A stretch of DNA of 64,000 nt from contig JAEUBA010000018.1 in assembly GCA_018257865.1 (NCBI GenBank), positions 1-64,000 on the forward strand, written 5' to 3'. Below the pieces are notes generated by a model, which saw only the letters and a list, made by a program, of their open reading frames with translations, made no database searches and was not told the DNA's origin. The first letter of the stretch is position 1. Every line of letters starts with the position of its first letter. Source of the DNA: Stereocaulon alpinum. Lineage: Eukaryota; Ascomycota; Lecanoromycetes; Lecanorales; Stereocaulaceae. This document shows positions 36,451-47,150 of this stretch, piece after piece. The translations under genes and the position numbers were made by a program.

Positions 36451-36540
36451 TTGTCTACACTTCCCCTAGAACTCTTTGTCGAAGTACTGAAAAGAAACGA
36501 CACACCAGATATTGCTTGCTTGAGTATAATACTAGCTTGA
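36451..36540 (+). pseudogene. F-box domain relic (about 29 codons)
   Basis: The frame reads LSTLPLELFVEVLKRNDTP and then DIACLSIILA before TGA, which fits the first two thirds of an F-box (LP-E-L---IL----D---L). A stop also lies seven codons upstream. No continuation is visible, so this is at most a decayed fragment of an F-box gene. Confidence 0.4.
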
Positions 36541-37061
36541 CCGCCATTGTTCATAGCTCACAGTGTCCACTCTAGGTCAGACGTCGCACTGCAGTTTGGT
36601 GACATAGAGTTGCCAACGGCCCAGGTTGCCTCAAAATGTGGCCTGGAACTGGTCGTCTGGGCGACTAGAAGTATGCCCTGAGATCACGGGGCTCTGCGTT
36701 GCAGCGGCTTTAGGGCTCGAATGGCAACTCAGGGAGTTCGGCAGCTCGGGGGTAAACCATTCTATTGAGGAGTGATCACGAAAGGATTTTTCCAGAGGTC
36801 CTTACAGTAGCCCCAGAGTCAGCGGTAGGATAGGTCCCGAACTCCCCCTATTCAGTGACAGTTCCTAGGGCTCAGGGGATGTCATGTTTCGGGCCCTCTT
36901 TAGGGCCGAGGTTCGAGTATTCCGGGTCGGTACCGCCCACTTCTAGCGGCTTGCGTCATACTTGAGCGCTTCACAATAATCTGGGGGTGCTTCTTCACCA
37001 TCAACATGGAGCACCCCCGCTCCCCAATGACGCAGACGTGCATAGCTGCAGGCACGGAGAA

Positions 37062-37175
37062 GATTGACACGCACAACATGCAGCCAAAACCCCCCAGCAG
37101 CCAATTGCAAGCAGGCGCGCAGAGATTGGCACGCACAACATGCAGCCATAACCCCCCAGCAGCCAATTGCAAGCA
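37062..37175. repeat. 52-bp tandem duplication upstream of the cupin gene
   Basis: Copies at 37,062-37,113 and 37,124-37,175 share GATTGRCACGCACAACATGC at the start and CCAATTGCAAGCA at the end; only two or so bases differ. They lie about 200-310 bp before the cupin ATG and could duplicate a promoter element. Confidence 0.85.
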
Positions 37176-37242
37176 TAGCCCCACACCACCTGCTTGCCGG
37201 AGGGTGTTGCTCTTGAGTCACTGCATATTGGCCGAGCACAAG

Positions 37243-37250
37243 TATATAAA
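37243..37250 (+). promoter_or_regulatory. TATA-like box of the cupin gene
   Basis: TATATAAA stands about 125 bp upstream of the ATG at 37,372, with a purine/pyrimidine-rich, C/A-rich leader between. The spacing suits a fungal core promoter. Inferred from sequence only. Confidence 0.45.
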
Positions 37251-37371
37251 GAAGCGAAGGGACCTATGGGAAACAAATTGGATCCTCGGATGAGAATTAG
37301 AACTTGACATACTACAACATCAACAGCAGAAAAGACACACTTTCCCCATCAACAACCACTCAACCACCGCA

Positions 37372-37968
37372 ATGGCAACAAACCGCCCCCCAAACGAGTC
37401 CCAAGTCTCCAGCAACCTCCCCGGTCTCACCCACTACATAACAGGGCACTCGCCCTCCGGCTCCGCCATCGTCGAATCCACTCGTCCAGCCGAGTGGAAC
37501 ACCCTACTCGACAAAACCTTCGGCTTCAACGTCGTCTACACAACCTCCGAGTTCCCTGTCTCCCTGAACGACAACGCCGACATCAAAACCCACGATGAAC
37601 TCATGGCAAAAGGCCAACTCGGCCTCGTGAATCCCAATGGCACTGTCGCGCGAATGGTGGACTTCGCTCCCGACAGCAACGCGTTGATGCACAGGACACA
37701 GTCCCTCGACTACGGGGTTGTAATTGAGGGCGAAGTCGAAATGATTCTAGAGGATGGGGTGAAGAAGACGATGAGCAGAGGCGATGTAGCAGTGCAAAGG
37801 GGCACGAATCATGGATGGAGGAATACGAGTAAGACGGAGTGGGCGCGGATGTTCTTCGTGTTGCAAGATTGTCAGAAGGTGAACGTTGGGGGGAAAGAGT
37901 TGGGCGAGGACGTGAGTAATGCGAGTAGTGGTGAGGGGTTGGCCAGTGGGGGGGGTGGAGGGAAGTAA
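37372..37968 (+). CDS. Cupin-domain protein (198 aa)
   Basis: Single-exon gene; start CGCAATGGCAACA. The conserved cupin barrel spans about residues 85-165, with LMHRTQSLDYGVVIEGEVEM (motif 1) and RGDVAVQRGTNHGWRN (motif 2, with the His expected to bind metal). Such stand-alone fungal cupins are small soluble proteins, often of unknown substrate; a catalytic role cannot be read from sequence. The tail is Gly-rich (ASGGGGGK) and no signal peptide is present. The 5' region has a TATA-like box and a duplicated 52-bp block, so expression may be regulated. Confidence 0.88.
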   Translation: MATNRPPNESQVSSNLPGLTHYITGHSPSGSAIVESTRPAEWNTLLDKTFGFNVVYTTSEFPVSLNDNADIKTHDELMAKGQLGLVNPNGTVARMVDFAPDSNALMHRTQSLDYGVVIEGEVEMILEDGVKKTMSRGDVAVQRGTNHGWRNTSKTEWARMFFVLQDCQKVNVGGKELGEDVSNASSGEGLASGGGGGK

Positions 37969-38622
37969 TGTTTGGAAAAAGAGCGAGAATGAGATGAGGT
38001 TAATGGGAGAGGACGGCACGGACATCTAATGCCTGTACTCACATTATCCTTACCCAGAGATACCCCTCCCCTCTATCTCCATATGTGACAACACATTTCC
38101 AGACACTCATTCCTAACTCCAAAGCCCTCAACACCGCCACTCCTAGCCCTTGGAATCTCTGCCTCAAATCCAATCGCAGTACTATTCGAGCCTTGATTCT
38201 CACCGAAAGTCTACCAGACACTTTTCCCACTGCAACCCCTTACACCATCGGAGCAAGAAACACAGCAATTTGCATACTCACTGAACTGGTCTCGTCACCA
38301 ATTTCGCTTTGCTGCAGGCTACTGTCATCATCACCCCTCATTCGTAGAGCTCCTACCTTCCTTCCTATCTCAATATAAGCCTCGTGGTCCTGCGAACAGC
38401 ATTCCATCCAAAGAATTAGAAGTATAGAGCAAGCAGCTCGCGGGAAGACAGGTAGTCAGACGACGATGTGACTGATGTCTTATACTTCATATCTTAGTCT
38501 CACACCAAAAAACCCATGTATACTCTTCAAATGCCTTATGCTTATATCTTAATCTCCCATATGGTACTCATACATGCTTGATTCATTAAACGCAAATCTT
38601 CATCACCAGTTCATGTCAACAT
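37969..38622. other. Convergent intergenic region
   Basis: Holds the 3' ends of the cupin gene (+) and the thiolase gene (-). An open frame at 38,085-38,378 lacks family features. No gene supported. Confidence 0.6.
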
Positions 38623-40121
38623 TCAAAACCTAGCCTCAACCTTCTTCTCCGTATCCCCCAAAGCCCACTCACTTCTCGAGCTCTTACTTCTAACCTTATC
38701 AACCTGCTCTTTTGTAAAGCCTCTAGCTTCAACAGCCGGATTGTATCCGACCCACGTCTTCGTTTTTACTTCTTGATCTTGCACGACCTCATTCGTCTTG
38801 CCATCTGCCCTCTTGTAGACCGTCACGACAGCCGCACCTCCAAGTCCAAGGTTATGCTGCAATGCAACGTTCGCGCCCTCAACAAGCCTATTGTTCGCCC
38901 ATCCACGCAGTTGCCATACGAGTTCCGCACACTGTGCTATACCGCTCGCACCCAATGGATGGCCTTTCGAGATCAGCCCACCAGAGGGATTCACAACGCA
39001 GCTCCCTCCATAAGTGATATCCCCCGCCCTCACCATCTCGTGAGCTTTCCCCGGCTCACACAGTCCCAGCGCATCAAGTGTAAGCATCTCATTGGCCGAG
39101 AAGCAGTCGTGCAATTCACACACCTTCACCTCTTTCGGATCAACGCCCGCTTCGGCTAATGCAGTCTGTGCAGCGTGGTGCGTCATGCCAAAACCCATGA
39201 GGTTGATAGACGAGCGATCGAATAGAGACACATTGTCGGTGGCGAGATGCTGTCCAGCTATTCGTATGGCTTGAGAGCGAAGGTGAGGACGAGCCTTGAG
39301 GAAAGCTTCGGAGACGACGATTGCGGATGCGCCGCCGTCAGAGGTGGGACAGCACTGAAGCTTTGTAAGAGGATCATGGATCATCTGGGAGGAGAGGATT
39401 TGCTCGAGGGTGTAGACGTCGCGGAATTGAGAGTAGGGATTTTTGGCGGAATGTAGGTGGTTGATGCGTGCTATTTCTGCGAAGTCAGTAGGTTTGGCGC
39501 CGTATCTGGAGAGGACGGGTTGTCAGCCTCAAGTTCGCTGCCGAAGGGCCATCAAGTAAGCTAGAGGAAGCCTTACTTCTCCATGTACTCTCTCCCAGCA
39601 TTCCCAAACATTTGTGCCGCCCCAGGAGCGTTCGTTACCCCTCTTGTAGCCCTCATCATCTCCCCCGTCGTGCCGGTTGGATTCGTCCTATCCTGAAAGA
39701 AGCTCTGCAGGCTTCCAGGGAACATCTTCTCAAATCCCACCACCATCACACAATCTGCTACGCCATGGCTGACCATGTTCCTCGCCATGTGTAGCCCAGT
39801 GGAGCCGGTCGAGCAGTTGTTGTTCACATTGTAGATGGGTATTTGTGTCATGCCGAATTGATAGAAGACTCGTTGTCCACAGGTACTGTCGCCATAGCAA
39901 TAGCAGGCGATGCCTTGTTCGACATCATCGTAGTTGATTTGGGCGTCGAGGAGGGCCTTAATGCCGGCTTCGAAACCGAGTTCGGTGTAGTCGACTATCA
40001 AGCACGTTTTTAGAGGAAGTCCCGAGGTAGCAAAGATTGCCTTACCTTTGCCACGAGGTTTGATGAACTTGGTCAGGCCCACACCCAATACGTAGGCTGG
40101 TGATTTCACTTTCTTACCCAT
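38623..40121 (-). CDS. SCP-x-type thiolase (458 aa, 2 introns)
   Basis: 3-ketoacyl-CoA thiolase of the sterol-carrier-protein-x group, acting in peroxisomal beta-oxidation of branched or very long chains. Exons 40121-40046, 39994-39577 and 39505-38623 (1377 nt, in frame). Motifs: VGLTKFIKPRGKVDYTELG at the N-terminus, NNNCSTGSTGLHMA with the nucleophilic Cys at about residue 86, CELHDCFSANEMLTLDALG, and NPSGGLISKGHPLGASG with the catalytic His. Animal SCP-x carries an extra C-terminal SCP2 sterol-binding domain; this protein stops after the thiolase, as is common in fungi. The last residues ARF are a weak PTS1-like tripeptide, so peroxisomal entry is likely but not certain. Confidence 0.92.
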
Positions 40122-40523
40122 GGAAACAATGTTGGTATCGTCAAAGAATCATTGTATTCAGAAAGATAGCTCGCAGGAACGGCGACTGGATCTCCAGGAA
40201 TTGCGGGGAGCCGAGGCTAGTAGGTGGAACCCTAACGCTAGTACTACATTGTTAGACAATAGTACTCCAATCATTGGGGATCCCACGGAGTTGTAGGGAC
40301 GGCAGCGGAGCATGAGTCGAAAGTAAAGGAACAGAGTATATGTTGCTTTTCTCGGTCTGCGACAGGATCACGTCAATCAGAGGAGATTTTGTGTTTTTCT
40401 CTTTATCCGGGCATCACCTAATGCTACGCACCGACGTTTCGGCCTTTTTCCTATATCTTACATCATGTTGCTTACCTCCAGTATTCACAGAGAGTGGAGT
40501 TCAACAGACATAGCTTTGCTACC
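40122..40523. other. Short intergenic region
   Basis: 400 bp between the thiolase start and the gdhA stop, both on the minus strand: thiolase promoter and gdhA 3' UTR. Nothing else noted. Confidence 0.6.
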
Positions 40524-42126
40524 CTACCACCAATCTCCCTGCGCGTGCATAGCAGCAGCCACTTTGCTGAAGCCAGCAATATTGCTACCAGCAACCAAGC
40601 TGGGGAACTCTCCCTCGGCGGGCTCGACGTATTCCTTTGCTGTCTCCAACCCGTTCTTGAAGCACGATTCCATAATGCCTTTCAGCTTGCTGTCGACTTC
40701 TTCTGTGGTCCATGACATACGCTGGCTGTTTTGGGCCATCTCAAGACCGGAGACAGCCACACCACCAGCGTTTGCTGCTTTGCCTGTTGACATGTTTAAC
40801 AAGTAGTAGGACTATAAGATTGACACCATTGGCTTACCTGGAGCGTACCATATAGCCTCGCCCTTCTTCTCCTTCCGATGCTTCTCGAAGACACTGATGG
40901 CTTCCTGAGAACACCCCATGTTGCTACCCTCTGCAATAAACTTGGCACCAGCATCAATTAGTGCTTGTGCCTCCTTTTCTGAGACCTCATTCTGTGTCGC
41001 ACTGGGAAGAGCCACGTCCACCTTGCCGACATGCTCCCACGGTCGAGCGCCCTCAATGTACTTGAATTTGTCCTTATGTTGGTCTGAGCTGGACAGCTCA
41101 GTCAATTGCTTTCTCTTCACTTTCAGGTCGGCAATGTAGGCGACATCTTCCGGGCTGATGCCTTTTTCGCTGGTGGCAATAATGGTGCCCTTGCTATCGG
41201 AGAGGGAGACGACGGTGGCGCCGAGCTCGATGGCCTTGAGAGCGGCGTACTGGGCCACGTTTCCAGAACCAGAGATAGCTACGCGTTTGCCCTTGAAAGT
41301 CTCCTTGCCACCTGAGGCGTATTGGATCATGTGTTGGACGTACTATATCGATGACTCAGTCAGCAACCGTATGCTTTTGGGGCTTTCCTTACGTACGTAG
41401 ACAAGACCATAGCCAGTAGCCTCTGGCCTAATTAAACTGCCTCCCCACGTTCCGCCCTTGCCAGTCAAGCAGCCTTCCCACAGCTTTGTATTGGCTTTGT
41501 AAGCGCCGAAAAGCCATCCAATCTCACGAGGTGAGACCCCAATGTCTCCGGCAGGGATGTCTGTATTCGCTCCAATGTGCTTTGATAGCTCTCGCATGAA
41601 GGCAACGCAGAACTTGCGGATCTCATTATCGGATTTGCCTTTGGGATCGAAGTCTGCGCCACCTTTACCTCCTCCTATGTTCACTGTGAGGGTGGTAGTT
41701 AGAATTGTAAATCGCAGGTAGGATCAAAGGTCTTGACTTACATCCAGTAAGAGCATTCTTGAAGATCTGCTCGAATCCTAGGAATTTGAGAATGGAGAGG
41801 TTCACTGAGGGATGGAACCGAAGGCCTCCTTTGTATGGGCCCAGAGCAGAGTTGAATTGGACCCGGTATCCACGGTTGACTTGGACTTCTCCTTTGTCGT
41901 TCTCCCAGACCACGCGGAATTGGATGACTCGCTCAGGGATAGCAGCAATCTTCAGGGCAGTTTTGTATTCGGGGTTCTTCTTGAATAGAGAGGAATTCTC
42001 GAGTGTTGAGGCAAGCTCTGTGTTGATATAGTGTTAGCAAAATACTATACAGGAAGGCTGTTGCTTTCATTGAGGAATACCTTTATAAGCTTGTTCAAAC
42101 TCTGGCTCAGACGGGAGGTTTGTCAT
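40524..42126 (-). CDS. gdhA: NADP-dependent glutamate dehydrogenase (457 aa, 4 introns)
   Basis: Cytosolic enzyme that makes glutamate from 2-oxoglutarate, ammonium and NADPH; main route of ammonium assimilation in fungi. Exons 42126-42081, 42017-41742, 41683-41397, 41342-40838 and 40783-40524 (1374 nt, in frame; introns 54-63 bp). The start is ATG in MTNLPSEPEFEQAY, the usual fungal N-terminus. Motifs: GPYKGGLRFHPSVN, NIGGGKGGADFDPKGKSD with the catalytic Lys, GVSPREIGWLFG, the dinucleotide fold SGSGNVAQYAALKA, and NAGGVAVSGLEMAQNS. Length and all catalytic residues fit a live enzyme. Functionally it takes up nitrogen delivered by pathways such as the nitrate transporter at 18.5 kb, though the two genes are far apart. 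Confidence 0.96.
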
Positions 42127-42751
42127 GTCTGCTTTGTGGGGGTAGCAAAGGTTGAAGGTTCGTGGAAAGGTGGATTGTGTTGAGTATTAAATAAGTGCCA
42201 GGTAGCGTGTAAGTGGTGTGACTCGTGGCAAGAGCTCAAGAAGGGCAGTGTCATGGGGTAGTTATAGCTTGGCGTGATATCAACACCATAGCTGTGTGAG
42301 CTAGAGTAGTCAATTGTCCTAAGTCAAGGTGTGGAACGCTCCGGTTTGCGGCCAACAATTGACCTCCGCCACGCCAAAGCGCCGTTGGCTATTTCCATGG
42401 GCCGCGGGTGCATGGCTTCGCTCCGGGCGCTTCAAAAAGCACCTCTAGGCACCCTTAGGCTATGGGTACGGAGCTCTATGGATGTCTAAGCCAGAGTTGA
42501 CTCGATGAAGTGACGTTTAGGCAAGAGATATTTTCTTATCGGAGCTTCTCCATTGGCCCATTGAATGTCCCGCCGCTAAGCAATCTGCCCCCACTCAGAG
42601 GTTGGCAAATTGTCATTCGGCAACATGGACCCCTAATTCGGGCAGGTACAAGAAGCTCATTAAGGCTGAGGATAGGTTTTCTCATCAGAAGGCCTGAGGC
42701 ATATAACCTGTGGCTGCCGTCTAGAACCATTGTGGATTGTTCTCGACTACT
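42127..42751. other. gdhA promoter region
   Basis: 625 bp between the gdhA start and the stop of the aldo-keto reductase (both minus strand). A C/G-rich stretch near 42,340-42,440 stands out. No site called with confidence. Confidence 0.6.
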
Positions 42752-44037
42752 CTAATCACAGTCCACAGGGTCCCAGTCTGTCACGAGATACTCGTCCAGA
42801 CCGTCCAGTGTCTTCATGTCAGCGCCATCAATTTCGAATCCCCCGACATCGCCATTGGCAATTATTCGCGCTTTGGTAATACTCTTGGGTAGGGGTACGA
42901 ATCCATGTTGCAAGCTCCACCTGATCATCAGCTGAGCCGGTGTGCATGAGTACTTCTTTGATAATGAAGTGATGACAGGGTGTTTCATTCGGAGAGCTCG
43001 AGCTAAGGGAGCGTACGCCTCAACGACAATGTTGTGGTCTTGACAGTACGAAGTGATTGGAGTTCGAGTATTGAATGGATGCACTTCGATCTGGTTGACA
43101 GCCGGAACTATCCGAGGCTTCGACGCCAGAAGTTCTTGCAGCTGGAGAGAACTGTGTTAACATAGCTTCCGCAAGCTGAAAAGCCAAGCAAGGCGTCCAG
43201 ATATCTAGAAAGATGGTTGCGTGAATTAGACGTGCGAGAATCAGCACCAGAGAGCAGATCTTGCCTTCATATCTTCTGCTGGCGGCTTTGTCTTTCAGCA
43301 ATGGTTGACTCCTGCCGCAAGATGCCTACCTTGCCTGGACAATATGGCTCCAGCGAACGCGACTGCAAGACTTTTAAATGAACCGCCGGCCACTCGTGGA
43401 ACTTACATGTTTAACCCCAAAATTGCTGACACCGCCTATCTTTACTTCTCCATCCTCAATAGCATCTTCAACCGCCCTCCAAGATTCCAATCTCTTTGCT
43501 TTTCCCCCATACGGGCTATGCAAAAGGAAGAGGTCGATGTAACCTAAACCGCTTTGTTTCACTGATTGCTTGATGGACTTACGTGCAGCATCGTACGAAG
43601 TGTTAGATGCGAGCTTCGATGTGAAATGGATATCTTCCCGTCTCAAAGAAGACGTATTGCTCTGGCTCGCGATGAATGCCAAGATCGCTGATCCCACCTC
43701 ACGCTCGTTATGGTACATTTGAGCGGAGTCGACCCTGAGTATGCATTAGTCCTGCAGGTTTCTGAGGACATACGTCACACACGCTCGGTATCCAGCCTAT
43801 AACAAATTGTAAGTAAGGAATTCAATCAGACCGATAATGTAGCTCATACCTCGAGTGCCCATTGAACGGCGTTGGTAGTGTCCTTCCCAGACGTCAAATA
43901 GACTCCGAGATGTATCTGCGGCATACTCAGACCATTGGCAAGCTAGAGATTCCGTCAGCGATTGTCCAGCTCAATGGAACGTGAAAAAGACAGACCTTTA
44001 TGCGAGACCCCAACGAGAATGATTTCCCAGCCATCAT
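42752..44037 (-). CDS. Aldo-keto reductase (288 aa, 4 introns)
   Basis: NADPH-dependent carbonyl reductase fold. Exons 44037-43996, 43942-43850, 43796-43783, 43734-43407 and 43141-42752 (867 nt, in frame). Catalytic tetrad in place: Asp52 and Tyr57 (VDSAQMY), Lys90 (FTSKLAS), His122 (LFLLHSP). AVNQIEVHPF and a C-terminal coenzyme segment (LPKSITKARI) complete the family pattern. Its length suits the short AKR3-like fungal members. The fourth intron is 265 bp, several times longer than the other introns here, and contains extra candidate splice sites, so its exact borders deserve an RNA check. The start could be either of two consecutive ATG codons. Substrate unknown. Confidence 0.85.
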
Positions 44038-45588
44038 GCAGTTGATCGATTAGTGAATTAATTGAGACCATCAATTTGCGAGGAATGGAAGCTCAAGTCG
44101 CGCAACTTGCAGTGACGTAATGACTTCGGCTTTAATGTGTGAAGGTGAAGCTTGACGATAAGAATATACAAACGTCAATACTTGAGTCAGAACGAACGCG
44201 CATATTTCCTTGGCAGCTTTATGCAGGGACAAACGGGCCCTGCCAAGGCCACACGGCAGTCCTAGCCTACGGTAGTGAACAAGAAGGTTCCCAACGAATA
44301 TGCAGTCCCGCTTCCGCGAGCGAAGAAGCAGGGAAAAACGTGCAAGGCGTTATATCATTACTCAAATGGGAAAGGCAAAACGACTCGTGTACCTTCCATC
44401 AGGGTCTTGATGTTCTGGCAAGATGAGGGAGAGCTAAGCAGGTGTCGGAAATCGAGCAACACTACTATGGCAATGATGCAGTGGACGAACACCCATGATT
44501 TAATGGGATGATAGATATGGGCTCTTCATCGAGGCAGCTGCCCCTTAACAAGATTTCAAACCGTCCCGGCGCGTTGACACCGATGGATAGTTGAGTACAT
44601 AAGGAAAAGCCATCGAATCCCGACCAACCCGTTAGGGACACCATTGTAGAAGCGCACGTCAACGAGGCTTATGAGGCTTATGCAAGGCCGTTATGGATTT
44701 GAAATTTAATCACGCTTTTCCGTCATAGTGCAGATTCGGGGAGTAAGATTAGGACTCCCCGGTAACGAAAGAGAGTCCACATGGCGAACAAGTGGAACAG
44801 CCTTGTGGAATTACCTGAATACCATTGTAGCCGCTGTAAAGAGCCGCCGCAGATCATGTCGTACTAGGCAGTCAAGGCCGAACATGTCCGCGAATACGAG
44901 TTGCGAGATCTGCGCTTGGTGTTGTTAGCATGCGTTCTCACTCTCGAACTCCTCGGTCAGCGTGGCTCGCGTGTTGTGGTGGCTTCGATGGCAGTCCTCT
45001 TCCGGGCGATCAACGGTGTTTCCCAGGGGCTGGCTGAAACCTCTCAGCCGCCGAGATGTTGTACCATAGAGGCGGTTGGTGTGCAGGAGCTGACCCCTGA
45101 GCCCTGAAGAGAAGGCCTGAGTAAGATTTCAGCTTGACCAGGTCAGACAATCATTAATCCCAGCAAGGGCCGGGTTCGATGCGGAGTCTAAACCCTGTCT
45201 TGGCCTCTTCGTCCCTATATCGGCACACATCTACTATCCTTCTACATTACATATTCTTCATCATCATGTCTAGCTTGATACTCGTGACGAGGTCTGACCT
45301 TAGGCATGGGGTTATCTCCGGCAAGAACGATAGACGGCACTGCCCACGGGTCTTCATTGAACCTTCCAACACTGCCTGCACTCAATTGACCCTTGACGCC
45401 CCAAGTGCGAGTACGCCTGCACACATTATCAGGGCCAACCCAGTCATTGCCACCGTAGTATAAAGAGTTGCCACTCGGGCAACATGGGTAGCGAAGGGAA
45501 TGGTAGGACATTTTCTAGCTACAGCTCGCTTCCCGTCCCTACAACGTGCTAGTCTCCCTACGGTGCTTACCACCCTTGAACAGACCCT
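44038..45588. other. Divergent intergenic region, no gene seen
   Basis: 1.55 kb between the aldo-keto reductase start (-) and the next gene (+). Minus-strand frames near 45,242-45,687 include a hydrophobic stretch (VAMTGLALIMCAGVLALGA), but two frames compete and no clear start or family is seen. I do not call a gene. Confidence 0.5.
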
Positions 45589-46356
45589 ATGATGGACTTC
45601 CCACGCGACGCCGAAGGGGGAACCCAGCAGAATTTCCAGCATTCTGCTTTTGCGAACCCTGCACCTACCACCGCCGCAAGCGAGCAATCAAGTACCCGGA
45701 CAGATGACCCTCAGGTATCACCTCCATACCATGCCTACGTCAATATAAGCAATTGGTTGACATCCGGACAGTTCGATATCTTCGAATGGTACCCCAAATA
45801 CCAGTCTTGCCAAAAGTACTTCGTCGATCATGCCCAGCAAAGCGGTCCTGTCCAAGCTGTCGCTGCCTTCGTCAACGTCGCTCTCCCCTTCCAGCGTCAC
45901 TCTAATCCTATATCCGGGCCCGAACCACGCCTTTCTCCCGGCGGCCTCATGGGTCGTATGAACCCTCCGCCACATCAATCCCATACTGCAGTCTCCCTCG
46001 TGCCCTACCTCCGCCGCCTTGTCGTCACAGGACTTGACTTTCCTGGTGTACTCCATGGCTTCTTCGGCGATGACTGGGCGTCTGGTGTTGGGCCACTACA
46101 CGAACAAGAACGGAGAAACTACCTCTTCGCTGCCAAGAGTGGCGGCTGGGCTTCCGTGAAAAAGGACTACGACATGCTGCCACTCGAAACGGTGCCCTTC
46201 ATGCGACCGCTACAGAATCCCGTGAATGCGGAGATTGAGGCCGCGGAAAAGAGTTGGAGTGAATGGTTGGCCATGGAGGATTGGATGGTTGGGCCTAGGG
46301 CGCCGGAAAACATGGAGCCTGGGGGCGAGCAATCGCGACAAAGAGGAAGGACTTGA
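45589..46356 (+). CDS. Conserved ascomycete protein of unknown function (255 aa)
   Basis: Single-exon gene starting at tandem ATG codons (MMDFPRDAEGG). The first 45 residues are polar and probably disordered. The remainder looks like a compact conserved domain with ISNWLTSGQFDIFEWYPKYQ, QAVAAFVNVALPFQ, VSLVPYLRRLVVTGLDFPGVL and HGFFGDDWASGVGPLHEQER, and ends in a Gln/Arg-rich tail. I associate this pattern with a widespread fungal protein lacking a known role; some database entries carry an unproven 'apoptosis inhibitor' label, which I would not adopt. No signal peptide or membrane segment. Confidence 0.82.
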   Translation: MMDFPRDAEGGTQQNFQHSAFANPAPTTAASEQSSTRTDDPQVSPPYHAYVNISNWLTSGQFDIFEWYPKYQSCQKYFVDHAQQSGPVQAVAAFVNVALPFQRHSNPISGPEPRLSPGGLMGRMNPPPHQSHTAVSLVPYLRRLVVTGLDFPGVLHGFFGDDWASGVGPLHEQERRNYLFAAKSGGWASVKKDYDMLPLETVPFMRPLQNPVNAEIEAAEKSWSEWLAMEDWMVGPRAPENMEPGGEQSRQRGRT

Positions 46357-47150
46357 GGCTTTGCGGCTGTTTTGACGGTATGCATTACCTTTAGATGATC
46401 GAGAAGCGGATGGCGCAGGTATGTACATCTAGGGCGCAGGCGTGCGACTTCAGGTCAGCTCGCCAGGTTTTCATAAGCACGAGCCTTTATTACTGTGTTA
46501 TTTGTGTATCTTGACTACATCATTCCGTGCTTGGTGAAATTCATATCCTTTGTTTCACTTTGTGTAACTGCTACCTTCGCCGCCTCTATAGCTAGACTTA
46601 CATTTACGATGTAGAATTTTCTTGCGCTTTGCTATCTGGAAGCAATGCTGGCCAGCCGCATTTGTGAACCCTCTTGCGGCCTTCCCTCGTTACGTCCCCT
46701 AAGCATACATTTCGTTTTGCTCCTGTTTGTTTGATTGGGTTGGCAGCCGCTTTGTCGAAGGCTTCGCGATGTCATAGTTCAAGGAAGCACCAATGTTCTG
46801 CTTATCCGAGCTTGGGTGACTGGGTGGTGGCGCTTCGGTTCACCGTAAGTGGATCATTTGCAATGAGAAGGTTTGCGAAAATTCTACTATCTGCGGGGCC
46901 GCAGAAGTTACAACTAAAAGCGATTAATCCTACTACAATTATTATACGACGAATAATTCCATCCGGCAACGCACGCTTCGCACTTGAGAGCCTCAAATTG
47001 CCACAAATATGATATAACCCCTTCGAATTGCCGGTTCCTCCTCGACAATTGCTATTCACAATAGCACATGGTTTTGGCCAAGATCGTCAATGGTCTTTGT
47101 GATATGAACAGAATTCGGAATTATCGATCAAGCGTCCAAATCCGGTGATC
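46357..47150. other. Intergenic, no gene seen
   Basis: About 800 bp between two plus-strand genes: 3' UTR of the first and promoter of the second. Open frames on both strands show nothing recognisable. Confidence 0.55.

Larger units (their letters stand above)
35841..37371. other. Intergenic with gene relics and the cupin promoter
   Basis: 1.5 kb without a live gene. It contains a short F-box-like relic (36,451-36,540), a tandem duplication (37,062-37,175) and a TATA-like box before the cupin gene. The rest shows nothing recognisable. Confidence 0.55.

Noticed and set aside
45242..45687. Small membrane protein on the minus strand
   Set aside because: Two frames compete, the hydrophobic stretch has no clean start, and no family is recognised.
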